Under the pieces are notes generated by a model. The model saw only the letters and a program-made list of their open reading frames with translations. It did not search any database and was not told the DNA's origin. From assembly GCA_025927475.1 (NCBI GenBank), contig JAICLL010000066.1, positions 1 through 32,400 of the forward strand: 32,400 nucleotides of DNA, read 5' to 3'. Positions 23,200 to 31,404 of this stretch are shown piece by piece. This DNA comes from Pirellulales bacterium (GTDB lineage Bacteria > Planctomycetota > Planctomycetia > Pirellulales > JAICIG01). A program made the translations under genes and the position numbers. The number at the start of each line of letters is the position of its first letter. Position 1 is the first letter of the stretch.

Positions 23200-24650
23200 A
23201 ACTGGCATTCACCATTTCGGCTGCGCTCGTTCTGGTTTTCGGACTGGTCGTCGACCTTCAATGGTTGCCCCTGGGCGTTCCATCAGAGTGGGACTGGGAA
23301 CGAATGCCGCGGGCGTCGCTGCCCGCCTGGTCGTCGTATTTGCCGGCGGTGCTTTGGGGCGCCGCGCTCGTCGCTTGGGTGGCCACGGGGGTGCGCTGGG
23401 TGGAAGGCGCCGGCCGCGCGGTATTCTTCGGCGGGTTGCTGGCCACGACCGCGCTGGCCGGCGCGTTTCAAATCGCCTCCGAGGCGCCCAATGGCCGCGG
23501 CTTAGGCAAATGGATCGTCGCCGTTTACGCGCCGCAGGTAACCGGATTTTTTCAACTGGCCCGTCATGCCCCGCCCCGCCCCGCCGACGTTTTCAACGAC
23601 TATCCCGCGCTCATTTCTCAACTGCCCCCCGGCCATATCTCGGCGAATCCGCCCGGCTGGGTAATTATCGATCGCGCGGTCATCGACTTCTTTCACGACG
23701 CCGGCCGCCGGCGCCTGATGCGCTCGCTCGAACCCGCGGTCCTCGGGGCGGCCTTTGAACGGCTGGCTCCCGCGGCCGGCGCCGCACCCGAGGAACGACC
23801 GGCCGCCGTGGCGATTGCCCTGGCCAGCCGCATTGCCTCGCTGCTGGTGATCCTGCCGGCAGCGTGGCTGGCACTGTTGCGATTTGGGCGGTGGGGAGCA
23901 TGGCTGGCCGCGGGCGCCGCGGGCATGATCCCCGCCGACATCTTGTTTGCGCCACGTTGCGATTGTGTCTACGCCACCGCCGCAACGCTGGCCATCGCGC
24001 TGGCCCATCATGCGGCGGCGCCTCATACCGTGGCCCGCCGGCGATCGGCGAGTGCCTTCGCCTGCGGATTGCTGATTGCCCTGGGCATGCTCTTCTCGTT
24101 GTGTTTTGTGGTCGCCGCAGCAATGTGTGCGGCGGTGATGGCAGCCTCCTGGCTCGTGCAGCGAAAGCTCGAGCGCCGCGTCGCGATTGCATTCGCCGCC
24201 GGTTGGGTGAGCGTGCCCTTGGCGGTGCTGCTGATCACCGGCTGCAACATCAGTCATATCTGGCTCGCCAACCTGGCCAAGAACGCCCAATTCAATCAGC
24301 TCACTCATCGGACCTATTGGATCTGGGCGATGGTCAATCCCATCGAGTTCTCCGTTGCGCTGGGGCTGCCCGCCGCGGTATTGCTGGTGAAGCGGCTGGC
24401 ATCGGAAATTAGTCCACGGCTGACCGCGGCGCGCGATCCGGTTCCTGTGGCGTGGCTCGCGGTGATGTTGTTGTTGAACCTTTCCGGCAGCAACCGGGCC
24501 GAGGTCGCCAGACTCTGGATTTTCATGATGCCTGTGGCGGCGGCATTGGCCTTCGAAAGCCTGCCGAAAGATTGGCGGACGGCCGCGGCTTTTTTGGGAC
24601 TGCAATGCGTCGCCTGCATCATGCTCTGCCGCGAACTCACGGTGATGTGA
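23196..24650 (+). CDS. Polytopic membrane protein, possible GT-C-type transferase
   Basis: This 484-residue protein has about nine to eleven hydrophobic helices. After the second or third helix a large external loop contains FNDYPALISQLPPGHISANP-PGWVIIDR, similar in position to the NxPPG/HPPG loops of lipid-linked-sugar glycosyltransferases. Other loops are short and basic. I cannot assign a family from sequence alone. Its start codon overlaps the SDR stop, which suggests a shared job, perhaps lipid or glycan modification. Confidence 0.7.
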   Translation: MKLAFTISAALVLVFGLVVDLQWLPLGVPSEWDWERMPRASLPAWSSYLPAVLWGAALVAWVATGVRWVEGAGRAVFFGGLLATTALAGAFQIASEAPNGRGLGKWIVAVYAPQVTGFFQLARHAPPRPADVFNDYPALISQLPPGHISANPPGWVIIDRAVIDFFHDAGRRRLMRSLEPAVLGAAFERLAPAAGAAPEERPAAVAIALASRIASLLVILPAAWLALLRFGRWGAWLAAGAAGMIPADILFAPRCDCVYATAATLAIALAHHAAAPHTVARRRSASAFACGLLIALGMLFSLCFVVAAAMCAAVMAASWLVQRKLERRVAIAFAAGWVSVPLAVLLITGCNISHIWLANLAKNAQFNQLTHRTYWIWAMVNPIEFSVALGLPAAVLLVKRLASEISPRLTAARDPVPVAWLAVMLLLNLSGSNRAEVARLWIFMMPVAAALAFESLPKDWRTAAAFLGLQCVACIMLCRELTVM

Positions 24651-24704
24651 GCGAAGGCGGCCGCTTGACCATAGACGTTCACTCCGATTAAATGAAGGCA
24701 CTGG

Positions 24705-24778
24705 GTCCCCGTAGCCCAATTGGATAGAGCGTCGGCCTCCGGAGCCGAAGGTTACAGGTTCGAGCCCTGTCGGGGATA
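24705..24778 (+). tRNA. tRNA-Arg(CCG)
   Basis: A full cloverleaf is visible. The acceptor stem is GTCCCCG/CGGGGAT with a G-U first pair. The D arm is TAGCCC...GAGC with loop AATTGGATA and one C-A mismatch. The anticodon stem is TCGGC/GCCGA with loop CTCCGGA, anticodon CCG. The T arm is ACAGG-TTCGAGC-CCTGT. The CCA is not encoded. It reads CGG codons. Its last 27 bases overlap, antisense, the end of the dehydrogenase frame. Confidence 0.95.
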
Positions 24779-25723
24779 GTTGACGATATTTTCCGGCGTT
24801 TTGCCTGCCAGCGTGTCGGCCACTTGCCGGCTGGCGCGACGGCGCAATTCGGTCACGGCCTCGAGCGAAGCAAACGCCGCATGTGGCGTGACGATCACAC
24901 GCGGGTCGTTGAACGGCGGCCGCGACAGGTCGGGCGGCTCTTGCTGCTGCACGTCGAGCGCCGCGCCGGCCAACCGCCCGGCCGCCAAAGCTTCGGCCAA
25001 GGCTTGTTCGTCGAGCACCGCCCCGCGCGACGTGTTAATCAGATACGCGGTCGGCTTCATGCGGGCCAACTCGGCGGAGCCAATCAAATGGCGAGTTTCC
25101 GGCGTGCTCGGCACATGCAGCGAAACATAGTCGCTTTGCGCCAACAGCGCGTCGAGCGGCAGGCACTCGATGCCCGCCAGCACGCCGGCCGCCCGGCGAG
25201 TCGACGCGATCACCCGGAAACCCAGCGAGCCCGCCTTCCGTGCCACCTGCATGCCGATATTGCCCAGGCCCACGATGCCCAGCGTTTGGCCCTCCAGCCG
25301 GCGCAGCGCCGGACCAGCGGCCAAATGATAACCGCCCGACTTCGTCTGTTGATGATAAAATGCCACCTTGCGGCCCAGCGCCAAGATGAGCGCCAGCGTG
25401 TGCTCGGCCACTTCCTTGAGGCAATAATCAGGCACGTTCGTCACGAGCATTCCTCGCCCGCTGGCGAATTCGACGTCGATGTTATCCAGCCCAATCCCCA
25501 AACGAGCCACGATGCGGCAGCATTTGGCCGCGGCTAACACCTCTGCCGGCACGCGGGCCCAAGTGGTCATGATGGCGTCGGCGTCCGCGGCCAGCCCGGC
25601 GAGCGTGGCCACGTCGGTCTGCTCCGCGAGAACCAGCTCGGCATCCACCGCAGCCAACGTCGCTCGTTCGATCTCCAGATCGGACCAGGCGTAGTCGGTT
25701 AGCAGGACTTGAAATCGAGCCAT
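24752..25723 (-). CDS. D-isomer-specific 2-hydroxyacid dehydrogenase (CtBP/PGDH-like)
   Basis: This is an NAD-dependent oxidoreductase of about 323 residues. The cofactor motif is GIVGLGNIGMQVA, and the active-site residues are Arg in NTSRGAVLDE, Glu in DVQQQEPPDL and His in VTPHAAFAS. The N-terminal substrate domain includes ARLGIGLDNIDV. Substrates in this family range from phosphoglycerate to glyoxylate and lactate. The normal C-terminus would end close to ENIVN. The frame then continues NYPRQGSNL and stops at 24752-24754, so its last codons and stop are antisense to the tRNA-Arg 3' half. ATG 25723 is preferred, but ATG 25732 is possible; there is no strong Shine-Dalgarno. Confidence 0.88.
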   Translation of the reverse strand: MARFQVLLTDYAWSDLEIERATLAAVDAELVLAEQTDVATLAGLAADADAIMTTWARVPAEVLAAAKCCRIVARLGIGLDNIDVEFASGRGMLVTNVPDYCLKEVAEHTLALILALGRKVAFYHQQTKSGGYHLAAGPALRRLEGQTLGIVGLGNIGMQVARKAGSLGFRVIASTRRAAGVLAGIECLPLDALLAQSDYVSLHVPSTPETRHLIGSAELARMKPTAYLINTSRGAVLDEQALAEALAAGRLAGAALDVQQQEPPDLSRPPFNDPRVIVTPHAAFASLEAVTELRRRASRQVADTLAGKTPENIVNYPRQGSNL

Positions 25724-25930
25724 AAAGCTCATTAACAACGCTGTCGGAAATCCGAGTCAACCCTGATTGGTATTGCCGCATTACCGGCATTGCGAACACG
25801 CCGCGTGGATGCCGATCTGTCGCTCGCCGAAGACGATGCCGTTCCTGCGGATCAATCTCACACGGGACTCGGGGGCTAAGTGAACAAAGATTGCCATCGG
25901 TACATGGTATCCCCATCGCCGTATCGAATC

Positions 25931-25957
25931 GTGGGACTCGCTTCGCTCGGTCCACCC
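25931..25957 (-). repeat. REP-like repeat (GGGTGGACCGAGC family)
   Basis: On the - strand it reads GGGTGGACCGAGCGAAGCGA followed by GTCCCAC, a hairpin of the same family as 171-271. It lies 20 bases after the DUF1552 stop codon. The rest of the 25739-25976 spacer has no supported gene. Confidence 0.65.
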
Positions 25958-25976
25958 CTCCGCCGGCGCGCAGGAA

Positions 25977-27347
25977 TTACCCCTGCAATTCCGCCAGCCG
26001 CCCGCTGCCGTCGCCGAAGCGATCGACGTCGGCGCCCAAGCGATCGAGCAGCGAGAGCCAGAGGTTATTGAGCGGCGTTTCCTTCTCATAGCGAATGTGC
26101 CGCCCCGGAGAGAGCGTGCCGCAGCCGCGACCGGCCACCAGAATCGGCAGATTGTCGTGATTGTGGCGGTTGCCGTCGCCCAGCGAGCTGCCATAGGCGA
26201 TCATCGAGTGGTCGAGCAACGTGCCGTCGGCCTCGGGAATGCTCTTGAGCTTGCCCAGAAAGTAAGCCAACTGCGACGCATGGAACTGATTGATCTGGCT
26301 GATCTTGGCCTGCTTCTCTTTGTCGCCGCCGTGGTGCGACAGATCGTGATGCCCTTCCGAGACGCCGATAAAGCCGTAGCTGCGGTTGCTCCCTTCGTCG
26401 GCATGCACAAAGGTGCTGACGCGCGTCAGATCGCTCTGAAACGCCAGCGCCAACAGATCGTACATCAGACGAATGTGCTCGGCGTAGTCTTGCGGGATGC
26501 CGGCGGGACGCGCAAAGCCGGCGGGACCAGCGCCGCCCGAATCTTCGCTGCGGGCGATCCGCTGCTCCAGCTCGCGGACCGTCGTCAAATATTCGTCGAG
26601 CTTGCGCTGGTCGTTGCCGCCCAACCGCTGCTTCAGCCGGTCGGCGTCTTCCAGAGCGAAATCGAGCACGCTCAACCGGTCGCGGTTGCGCTTGGCTCGG
26701 GCTTGCTGCGATTCGCCGGGCTTGCCGTCGCTAAACAGCCGCTCGAACACCAGCCGCGGGTTGATCTCTTTGGCCACCGGCGTCGATTCGGTCTTCCAGG
26801 AAACATTGTGCGAATAAGCACAGCTATAGCCGGTGTCGCAAGCGCCCGACTGCGAACCGGCGTCGATGCCCAACTCCAGCGACGCGAAGCGCGTGAGCTT
26901 GCCGATGCGCTCGGCGGCCACCTGGTCGGCCGAGACGCCCACTTTGATATCGGCGCCCGAAGTCTTGCGCGGATGGCAGCCGGTGAGAAATGTGCTCAGC
27001 GCCCGCGCGTGATCGCCGCCGCCGTCGCCATGCGCCCGGCCGCCGTCCTGGGCCAGGCCGCTGACGACCATCATGTCATCTTTGAACGAAGCCAGCTTCT
27101 GCAAAATCGGCGGCAGGTCGAAATTGGCGCCGGTTTGCGTCGGCAGCCAATCGGGCATGTGCATGCCGTTGGGCACATACAGAAAAGCCAAGCGGTTGGG
27201 AACCACCTGGGCGGTCTCGGCCGCCTGCAACGCGCGACCGAAGCGCGAGAACGCCGTGGCCGGCAGCATCGTTTCCAACAGCGGCAGTGCCACCGCCGTG
27301 CCCAAGCCCCGCAGCGCGGTTCGTCGAGAGATTCGCCAGGAATGCAT
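25977..27347 (-). CDS. Tat-exported DUF1552 protein
   Basis: This 456-residue protein belongs to DUF1552, an abundant planctomycete family of unknown function. A Tat signal is visible (WRISRRTALRGLGTAVALPL). The family landmarks follow: RLAFLYVPNGMHMPDWLP near the mature start, AHGDGGGDHARALSTFLTG, and late LDHSMIAYGSSLGDGNRHNH, which carries His/Asp/Ser residues likely to form a metal or hydrolase site. AAGGA lies 8 bases before ATG 27347. The open frame extends to 27455, but that extension is translated repeat (TPTRSVSE). It is always encoded next to a cytochrome-type DUF1592 protein, as here. Confidence 0.92.
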   Translation of the reverse strand: MHSWRISRRTALRGLGTAVALPLLETMLPATAFSRFGRALQAAETAQVVPNRLAFLYVPNGMHMPDWLPTQTGANFDLPPILQKLASFKDDMMVVSGLAQDGGRAHGDGGGDHARALSTFLTGCHPRKTSGADIKVGVSADQVAAERIGKLTRFASLELGIDAGSQSGACDTGYSCAYSHNVSWKTESTPVAKEINPRLVFERLFSDGKPGESQQARAKRNRDRLSVLDFALEDADRLKQRLGGNDQRKLDEYLTTVRELEQRIARSEDSGGAGPAGFARPAGIPQDYAEHIRLMYDLLALAFQSDLTRVSTFVHADEGSNRSYGFIGVSEGHHDLSHHGGDKEKQAKISQINQFHASQLAYFLGKLKSIPEADGTLLDHSMIAYGSSLGDGNRHNHDNLPILVAGRGCGTLSPGRHIRYEKETPLNNLWLSLLDRLGADVDRFGDGSGRLAELQG

Positions 27348-27383
27348 GATGGTTCCTTTGTTCGTCAAAGCCGTTGCACGCCC

Positions 27384-27449
27384 ACACCAACCCGAAGCGT
27401 AAGCGAGGTCTTGGCGTGGCGCGGCCTCGCTTACGCTTCGGGTTGGTGT
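27384..27449. repeat. Perfect 25-bp inverted repeat (TPTRSVSE-encoding family)
   Basis: ACACCAACCCGAAGCGTAAG, continuing CGAGG to 27408, is repeated exactly as its complement at 27425-27449 around a 16-base loop. Read as protein it gives TPTRSVSE and LAYASGW, peptides that appear as false N-terminal extensions in planctomycete annotations. It lies between the DUF1592 and DUF1552 genes. Confidence 0.9.
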
Positions 27450-27459
27450 CTTCACTTTA

Positions 27460-27485
27460 GCTGGGGCATCGCCCCAGCCACCGGG
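27460..27485. repeat. GCTGGGGC hairpin repeat
   Basis: GCTGGGGC-atc-GCCCCAGC is a perfect 8-bp stem followed by CACCGGG, just after the stop codon of the DUF1592 gene. It shares its core with 12900-12933. With the 25-bp repeat beside it, the intergenic RNA between the two co-directional genes would be strongly folded. Confidence 0.7.
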
Positions 27486-27488
27486 CGC

Positions 27489-29837
27489 TTATTTAGTCCT
27501 TCGTTTTTGGAATGGATCGCTGGCCACAATTTGTTGGATCAACACCGAGAATTTATACCCGTCTTTCGCCACACCCGCCACCATGTCGTCCACCGTACAC
27601 TTGTCGTAAGGCTCCAGGCCGCGGCCTAAGGCATAGGTTAACATCTTTTCGGTAAAGCAGCGGGCAAATTCGTCTTTTTTGGTCTTCAAAATCGCCTTCA
27701 GCTCCTGCGGCCCCTTGAACGTGCGGCCATCGACCAACTCGCCCGACGCATCGACGAAAAAATTCCCGTCGCGGTCGCGCCAGGCGCCCACGGCATCGAA
27801 GTTCTCCAGCCCGAACCCCAGCGGGTCCATCAGGGCGTGGCACGAGGCACAGGCCGGGTTGGCCCGGTGTTGCTCGGTGCGCTGCCGCACCGAACCGCTC
27901 AGGACGACTTGTTCGTCTTCGCTCAAATCGCCCGATCCCGGCGGCGGCGGAGGCACCGGCGCGCCCAGCAACTGCTCTAAAACCCATTTGCCGCGCTTCA
28001 CCGGACTGGTGCGCGTGGGGTTCGAGGTCACGGTCAACACGCTGGCCTGCGTGATCACCCCGCCGCGGTCGCGGTCGGCAAGCGGAACCCGGCGGAACTC
28101 CGGACCCGTCACTCGCAAAATGCCATAGTGCTTGGCCAGCCGTTCGTTGAGAAACGTATAGTCGGCATCGATCAGATCGAGCACGCTGCGGTCTTCGTCG
28201 ATGATCGAAGCGAAGAACATTTTCGTTTCCGTCAGCATCGCCTCGCGCAGCTCGTCGTCGAACGCGGGAAACCGCTTCGCGTCGGGCGTGATTTCCTTCA
28301 GCCGGCGAATCTCCAGCCACTGTGTGCAAAAGTTGTCGACTAACGCCCGAGCTTTCGGGTCGCGCAGCATGCGGCTTACCTGGGCGGCAACGTTCTTTCG
28401 CAGCGTGCCGGCCGTTGCCTCGCGGAATAGCTCGTCATCGGGCATGGTGCTCCACAAGAAATACGACAGCCGCGTGGCCAACTGAAACTCGCTGATCGGC
28501 TGCACGGGGCCGCTGTCGCCGCGCCGGCCTCCGCCGCGGCCCGACTCGATGCGAAACAGAAAATGCGGCGAAATCAGCACCGCCTCGACGGCCAACTGAA
28601 TGCCGCGCTCGAAGCTCTCGCCTCCGGCCATCGCCTGCTCGACGAACTTGGCCAGCCGATCGATCTCTTGTGGCCGCGCCGGGCGGCGATAGGCACGCGT
28701 GACGAATCGCTCCAAGATTTTGCGGGCGCACTCGCCGGCATTCCCATCCGTCGGCTGGCAAAAGATAATCTTCTGGTGCGACTCGGGCAGCTCAGCCGGC
28801 CGGGCGTCGAGCGGCCCCTGCACTTCGAGCCACTCGATGGCCAGATTGCGGTCGCGTTGGTTGGGGTCCGGGTTTTTCGGGTCGTAAAAGTCGTTGGTGA
28901 AGGCCAGGGCGAACCGCTTTTTCCCCGGCTCAACAGTCACCTTGGTTTCATACGTCGCCGGATCGCCGGCCTTGGCGGCCACGTCGGCCACAAACACCTC
29001 TTTGCCATCCAGACGGAAAGCCATCTTGGGCAGCTCATTGCCGGCCTGATCGCCAAACGCCCGACCCCGCAGCACATACTCGCCCTGGGTCGGAAAACTG
29101 ACCTCCGTAAACACCTCGCCCGTCGAGCTCAGCCCCCAGCAACCCTTGCCGCCATGCGGCGAGCCGCTGCTATGTTCCACCTTGGCGGCGATGAACGTTT
29201 GCCGCGGCGTCTTGTCGGGCGTGTGGACATAGATCGCCCGCTCGACAACCTCTTCCGCCGCGGTCAGGTATTTTTCGAGCAAGATGGGCGGCATCGACAG
29301 CACATCGCCGATATGGTCGAAGCCATAGCCCACGTCGTCGGCGGGAAAATCATCCGCCGGATGAAAATCGACGCCCATGAGATCGCGTATTGTGTTGTTG
29401 TATTCGGTGCGATTGAGCCGGCGGACCGTCACACGGCCGGGATCGCGGGCAAGCGTGCAATCGACGCCCAGAAACTGCGCCTCGATCCAAGCGACGATCG
29501 CCTTTCGTTCGTCGGGCGCGGGCTGCTGCTCGCCCTTGGGCGGCATCAATTCGCTGCGCAGATACTCGCGGGCCTTGAGCCAGGCGGCTTTTTGCCCGAC
29601 CGCCGCCGCCAGCTCGGCCAGCGTGTCGAACGCCAGGTCCGACTCGGGTTCGCTGCCGCCGTGGCAATCGATGCAGTACTTAGCCAACAGCGGCTGCACG
29701 TGCTCGCGATACGACTTGTCTCGACCGGCCTGCGCGGCGGCTTGCTCTGTTGCGGGTTGACCGGCTGCGGGCGGATCGTCGGCGGCGGCGACCGAAACCA
29801 GCAGAACCAGGGGCAACAAATACGAAACGCGAAACAT
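27489..29837 (-). CDS. Secreted planctomycete cytochrome protein (DUF1587/1595/1592/1588/1585)
   Basis: This protein of 782 residues has a Sec signal peptide (MFRVSYLLPLVLLVSVAAAD). A planctomycete cytochrome c domain follows, with the heme motif C55-I-D-C58-H59 in AKYCIDCHGG and a distal Met probably in SELMPPKGEQ. The module order is then visible: DUF1587 (VRRLNRTEYNNTIRDLMGVD), a carbohydrate-binding-like part (about 225-360), DUF1595 (FVTRAYRRPARPQEIDRL), DUF1592 (EFQLATRLSYFLWSTMPDDE), DUF1588 (VTSNPTRTSPVKRGKWVLEQ) and DUF1585 (MDPLGFGLENFDAVGAWRDRD). It probably acts as an extracytoplasmic oxidoreductase with the DUF1552 protein. ATG 29837 starts at the signal peptide; upstream in-frame sequence is not protein-like. 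Confidence 0.93.
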   Translation of the reverse strand: MFRVSYLLPLVLLVSVAAADDPPAAGQPATEQAAAQAGRDKSYREHVQPLLAKYCIDCHGGSEPESDLAFDTLAELAAAVGQKAAWLKAREYLRSELMPPKGEQQPAPDERKAIVAWIEAQFLGVDCTLARDPGRVTVRRLNRTEYNNTIRDLMGVDFHPADDFPADDVGYGFDHIGDVLSMPPILLEKYLTAAEEVVERAIYVHTPDKTPRQTFIAAKVEHSSGSPHGGKGCWGLSSTGEVFTEVSFPTQGEYVLRGRAFGDQAGNELPKMAFRLDGKEVFVADVAAKAGDPATYETKVTVEPGKKRFALAFTNDFYDPKNPDPNQRDRNLAIEWLEVQGPLDARPAELPESHQKIIFCQPTDGNAGECARKILERFVTRAYRRPARPQEIDRLAKFVEQAMAGGESFERGIQLAVEAVLISPHFLFRIESGRGGGRRGDSGPVQPISEFQLATRLSYFLWSTMPDDELFREATAGTLRKNVAAQVSRMLRDPKARALVDNFCTQWLEIRRLKEITPDAKRFPAFDDELREAMLTETKMFFASIIDEDRSVLDLIDADYTFLNERLAKHYGILRVTGPEFRRVPLADRDRGGVITQASVLTVTSNPTRTSPVKRGKWVLEQLLGAPVPPPPPGSGDLSEDEQVVLSGSVRQRTEQHRANPACASCHALMDPLGFGLENFDAVGAWRDRDGNFFVDASGELVDGRTFKGPQELKAILKTKKDEFARCFTEKMLTYALGRGLEPYDKCTVDDMVAGVAKDGYKFSVLIQQIVASDPFQKRRTK

Positions 29838-30030
29838 GTTCAACTGTGTCGTCAACCGTGTTGTCGTGAGGCGTGCCGGAACACGCGGACCGCCGGGGGC
29901 AAAATCCGCCAGTTCCGTCCAAAGGGGCGGGATCAGGCACATTATACATGCTGCGGCAGCTTAGTGGTAGCATGCCGCGGCCAGGTTACCCGCCATAAGT
30001 ACCACATGCGTCGGGGGATGCGCTGTGCCT

Positions 30031-30130
30031 GTAGGGAACGGACTTCGTGCCGCTGGCACGGACGGCCGAGACAGACGTCTGCAGGGAACAGACTCCGTGC
30101 CGCTGTCGCGGAAGGGCCGCGCGACGTCAT
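30031..30130 (+). repeat. Two tandem 50-bp copies of the GAACGG REP-like repeat
   Basis: Copy 1 begins GTAGGGAACGGACTTCGTGC at 30031 and copy 2 begins GCAGGGAACAGACTCCGTGC at 30081. Both end near GACGTC, giving a clean 50-bp period. They belong to the family seen at 4160-4186. Confidence 0.75.
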
Positions 30131-30242
30131 CTCGCGTTTCGAGGTAAGCGCCAATCACGCTGTCCTCGGCCTGCCTGCCCGGTGGCTGGGCCAGAGCCTG
30201 GGCTGTGCAAAATGCCCGGTTGCCAGGGCGCGGTCTGGTTCT

Positions 30243-30371
30243 GTTTTTGTTCCCGCGGTGTCGCGCGTTTGTTTGCCGTTTTCCAGCACCGAAGGTGCGC
30301 CAGCGGCTAAGAGCGGCCTTTCGGCCTTCGAAACCAAATTCCAAAACCAAGCCCGATACCGGAACAAAAAC
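30243..30371. repeat. Long imperfect inverted repeat
   Basis: GTTTTTGTTCC at 30243-30253 pairs with GGAACAAAAAC at 30361-30371. The sequences inside remain partly complementary for about 50 bases on each side. The centre holds small GCACC/GGTGC and GGCC/GGCC hairpins. It looks like a small non-coding palindromic element. Confidence 0.6.
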
Positions 30372-30632
30372 ATGTCTAAACCGTGGAGGCAGATCAGCCC
30401 CAAACCGCGAATTTTGCGCAGCCCAGGCAGAGCCTAAGCGATGCCCCGGCTGAACGGCGCCGGGCATCGGCAAACCTCTAGCCACCAAGCGTGTGGCGCA
30501 AAACAGCACCTGCTACTACCCCTTGCGATTCCGTGGTGGCCTTCGTTGACGACAGAAAAAATGTGGACAGAAAAAAGCAGAACCAGCGCGGATGACGGTC
30601 CTGGCTGCCAGGCCGTTCTCCACCTGGGGGGT

Positions 30633-30654
30633 GATCGGCAGCGCGCTGCCGATC
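30633..30654. repeat. Perfect 22-bp palindrome
   Basis: The 22 bases from GATCGGCAGC to GCTGCCGATC are identical on both strands with no loop. It could be a protein-binding site or a REP remnant; no gene lies beside it. Confidence 0.6.
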
Positions 30655-30689
30655 GATCCGCCTCATTCCCGTCGGTCGGCCGTGTCTCA

Positions 30690-30721
30690 GTAGGGTGGCG
30701 CCGAGCGCAGCGAGTCCCACC
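30690..30721 (+). repeat. GTAG-footed REP-like repeat (GTAGGGTGG family)
   Basis: It starts GTAGGGTGGCGCCGAGCGCA and ends CGAGTCCCAC, followed by CTTTTTTGGCAGCGC. The right half of the 171-271 pair has a similar flank (CTTTTGGGCAGCGC), so the conserved unit is longer than the hairpin. Confidence 0.75.
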
Positions 30722-30810
30722 TTTTTTGGCAGCGCGCCACGAACGCACAGCACCCTGCTACTCAGTTGTCGCTGCCAGAGAGTCGCCAGCCACGCGCGTC
30801 TTGCCACTCG

Positions 30811-30835
30811 GTCGCCCCGGCCCTCGTGGCCGGCC
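30811..30835 (+). repeat. REP element with worn 5' foot
   Basis: GTCGCCCCGGCCCTCGTGGC continues to GGCC, with the CCGGCC/GGCCGG stem of the 2931-3013 family. GTAG has become GTCG, so the copy looks old. Confidence 0.6.
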
Positions 30836-31197
30836 GCCTCACCAAAAATCTTTCCCGCGCTTGCGGAAAACACGGCGTCGCTCCGCCCTTTCCATCGCCT
30901 AACCCGCGGCCGCCGATTGACTTCCAGCGCTTGCCGAACGCATCAACGCGCGCTTACGCAAGCGCCATCGCTCGTTGCTCGACGGAAAGCGAAAAGAAAG
31001 AAGGCGATCCCGCCCCGCTGCCGGCCTGCACGCCGTCCCGCAGGTCGCCCTCTGCCGCGCAGCATACCTCTCAAAGCTTATACCCGCGCCGAGGGCTTGA
31101 AGTTTCACGGCCTCCGGGCCACCCATGCTCCCGCGCTGGCCCTCTACTTATTTCTACGCACGCCGAGACGTTTTGTTCGCCGGTTGATGGGACTTCA

Positions 31198-31404
31198 TCA
31201 CTGCACCTTGACCTTCGCCGATGGAACGCCAAACAGGATCTTCGCGTCCTCAGTCATTGGCGCCAGCCGATATTCAAAATGTCGATCGACGAGCACATCT
31301 TTCAAAAAGCGGAACTGCGCAAATCGAATCTGGCCAGACGAACACATAGCAATTGTCAGCGTCGATATCTGCCAGCCGATCGGCGAGCGCTTGCGGAAGG
31401 GCAT
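31198..31404 (-). pseudogene. Possible C-terminal remnant of an unknown gene
   Basis: On the - strand a frame of about 68 codons reads GWQISTLTIAMCSSGQIRFA, then FLKDVLVDRHFEYRLAPMTE and DAKILFGVPSAKVKVQ before a stop. Its amino acid mix is protein-like, unlike the repeat-derived frames around it, and it ends in a normal stop. Upstream the frame degrades into Arg/Ser-rich sequence. I do not recognise a family, and it may simply be chance. Confidence 0.3.

Noticed and set aside
24705..25740. tRNA-Arg as the attachment site of an integrated element.
   Set aside because: The overlap with the dehydrogenase is at the tRNA 3' end, but no integrase, phage gene or second copy of the tRNA end is visible in the window.
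25482..25955. 157-codon frame on the - strand upstream of the dehydrogenase.
   Set aside because: It overlaps the dehydrogenase in another frame and begins in a REP-like repeat (the peptide AKRVPRF comes from it); there is no protein-like pattern.
26097..27629. Open frame of 510 codons on the + strand.
   Set aside because: It is antisense to the DUF1552 gene. Its end translates the TPTRSVSE repeat.
28563..30437. Open frame of 624 codons on the + strand.
   Set aside because: It is the antisense of the well-supported DUF1592 gene and shows no motif of its own.
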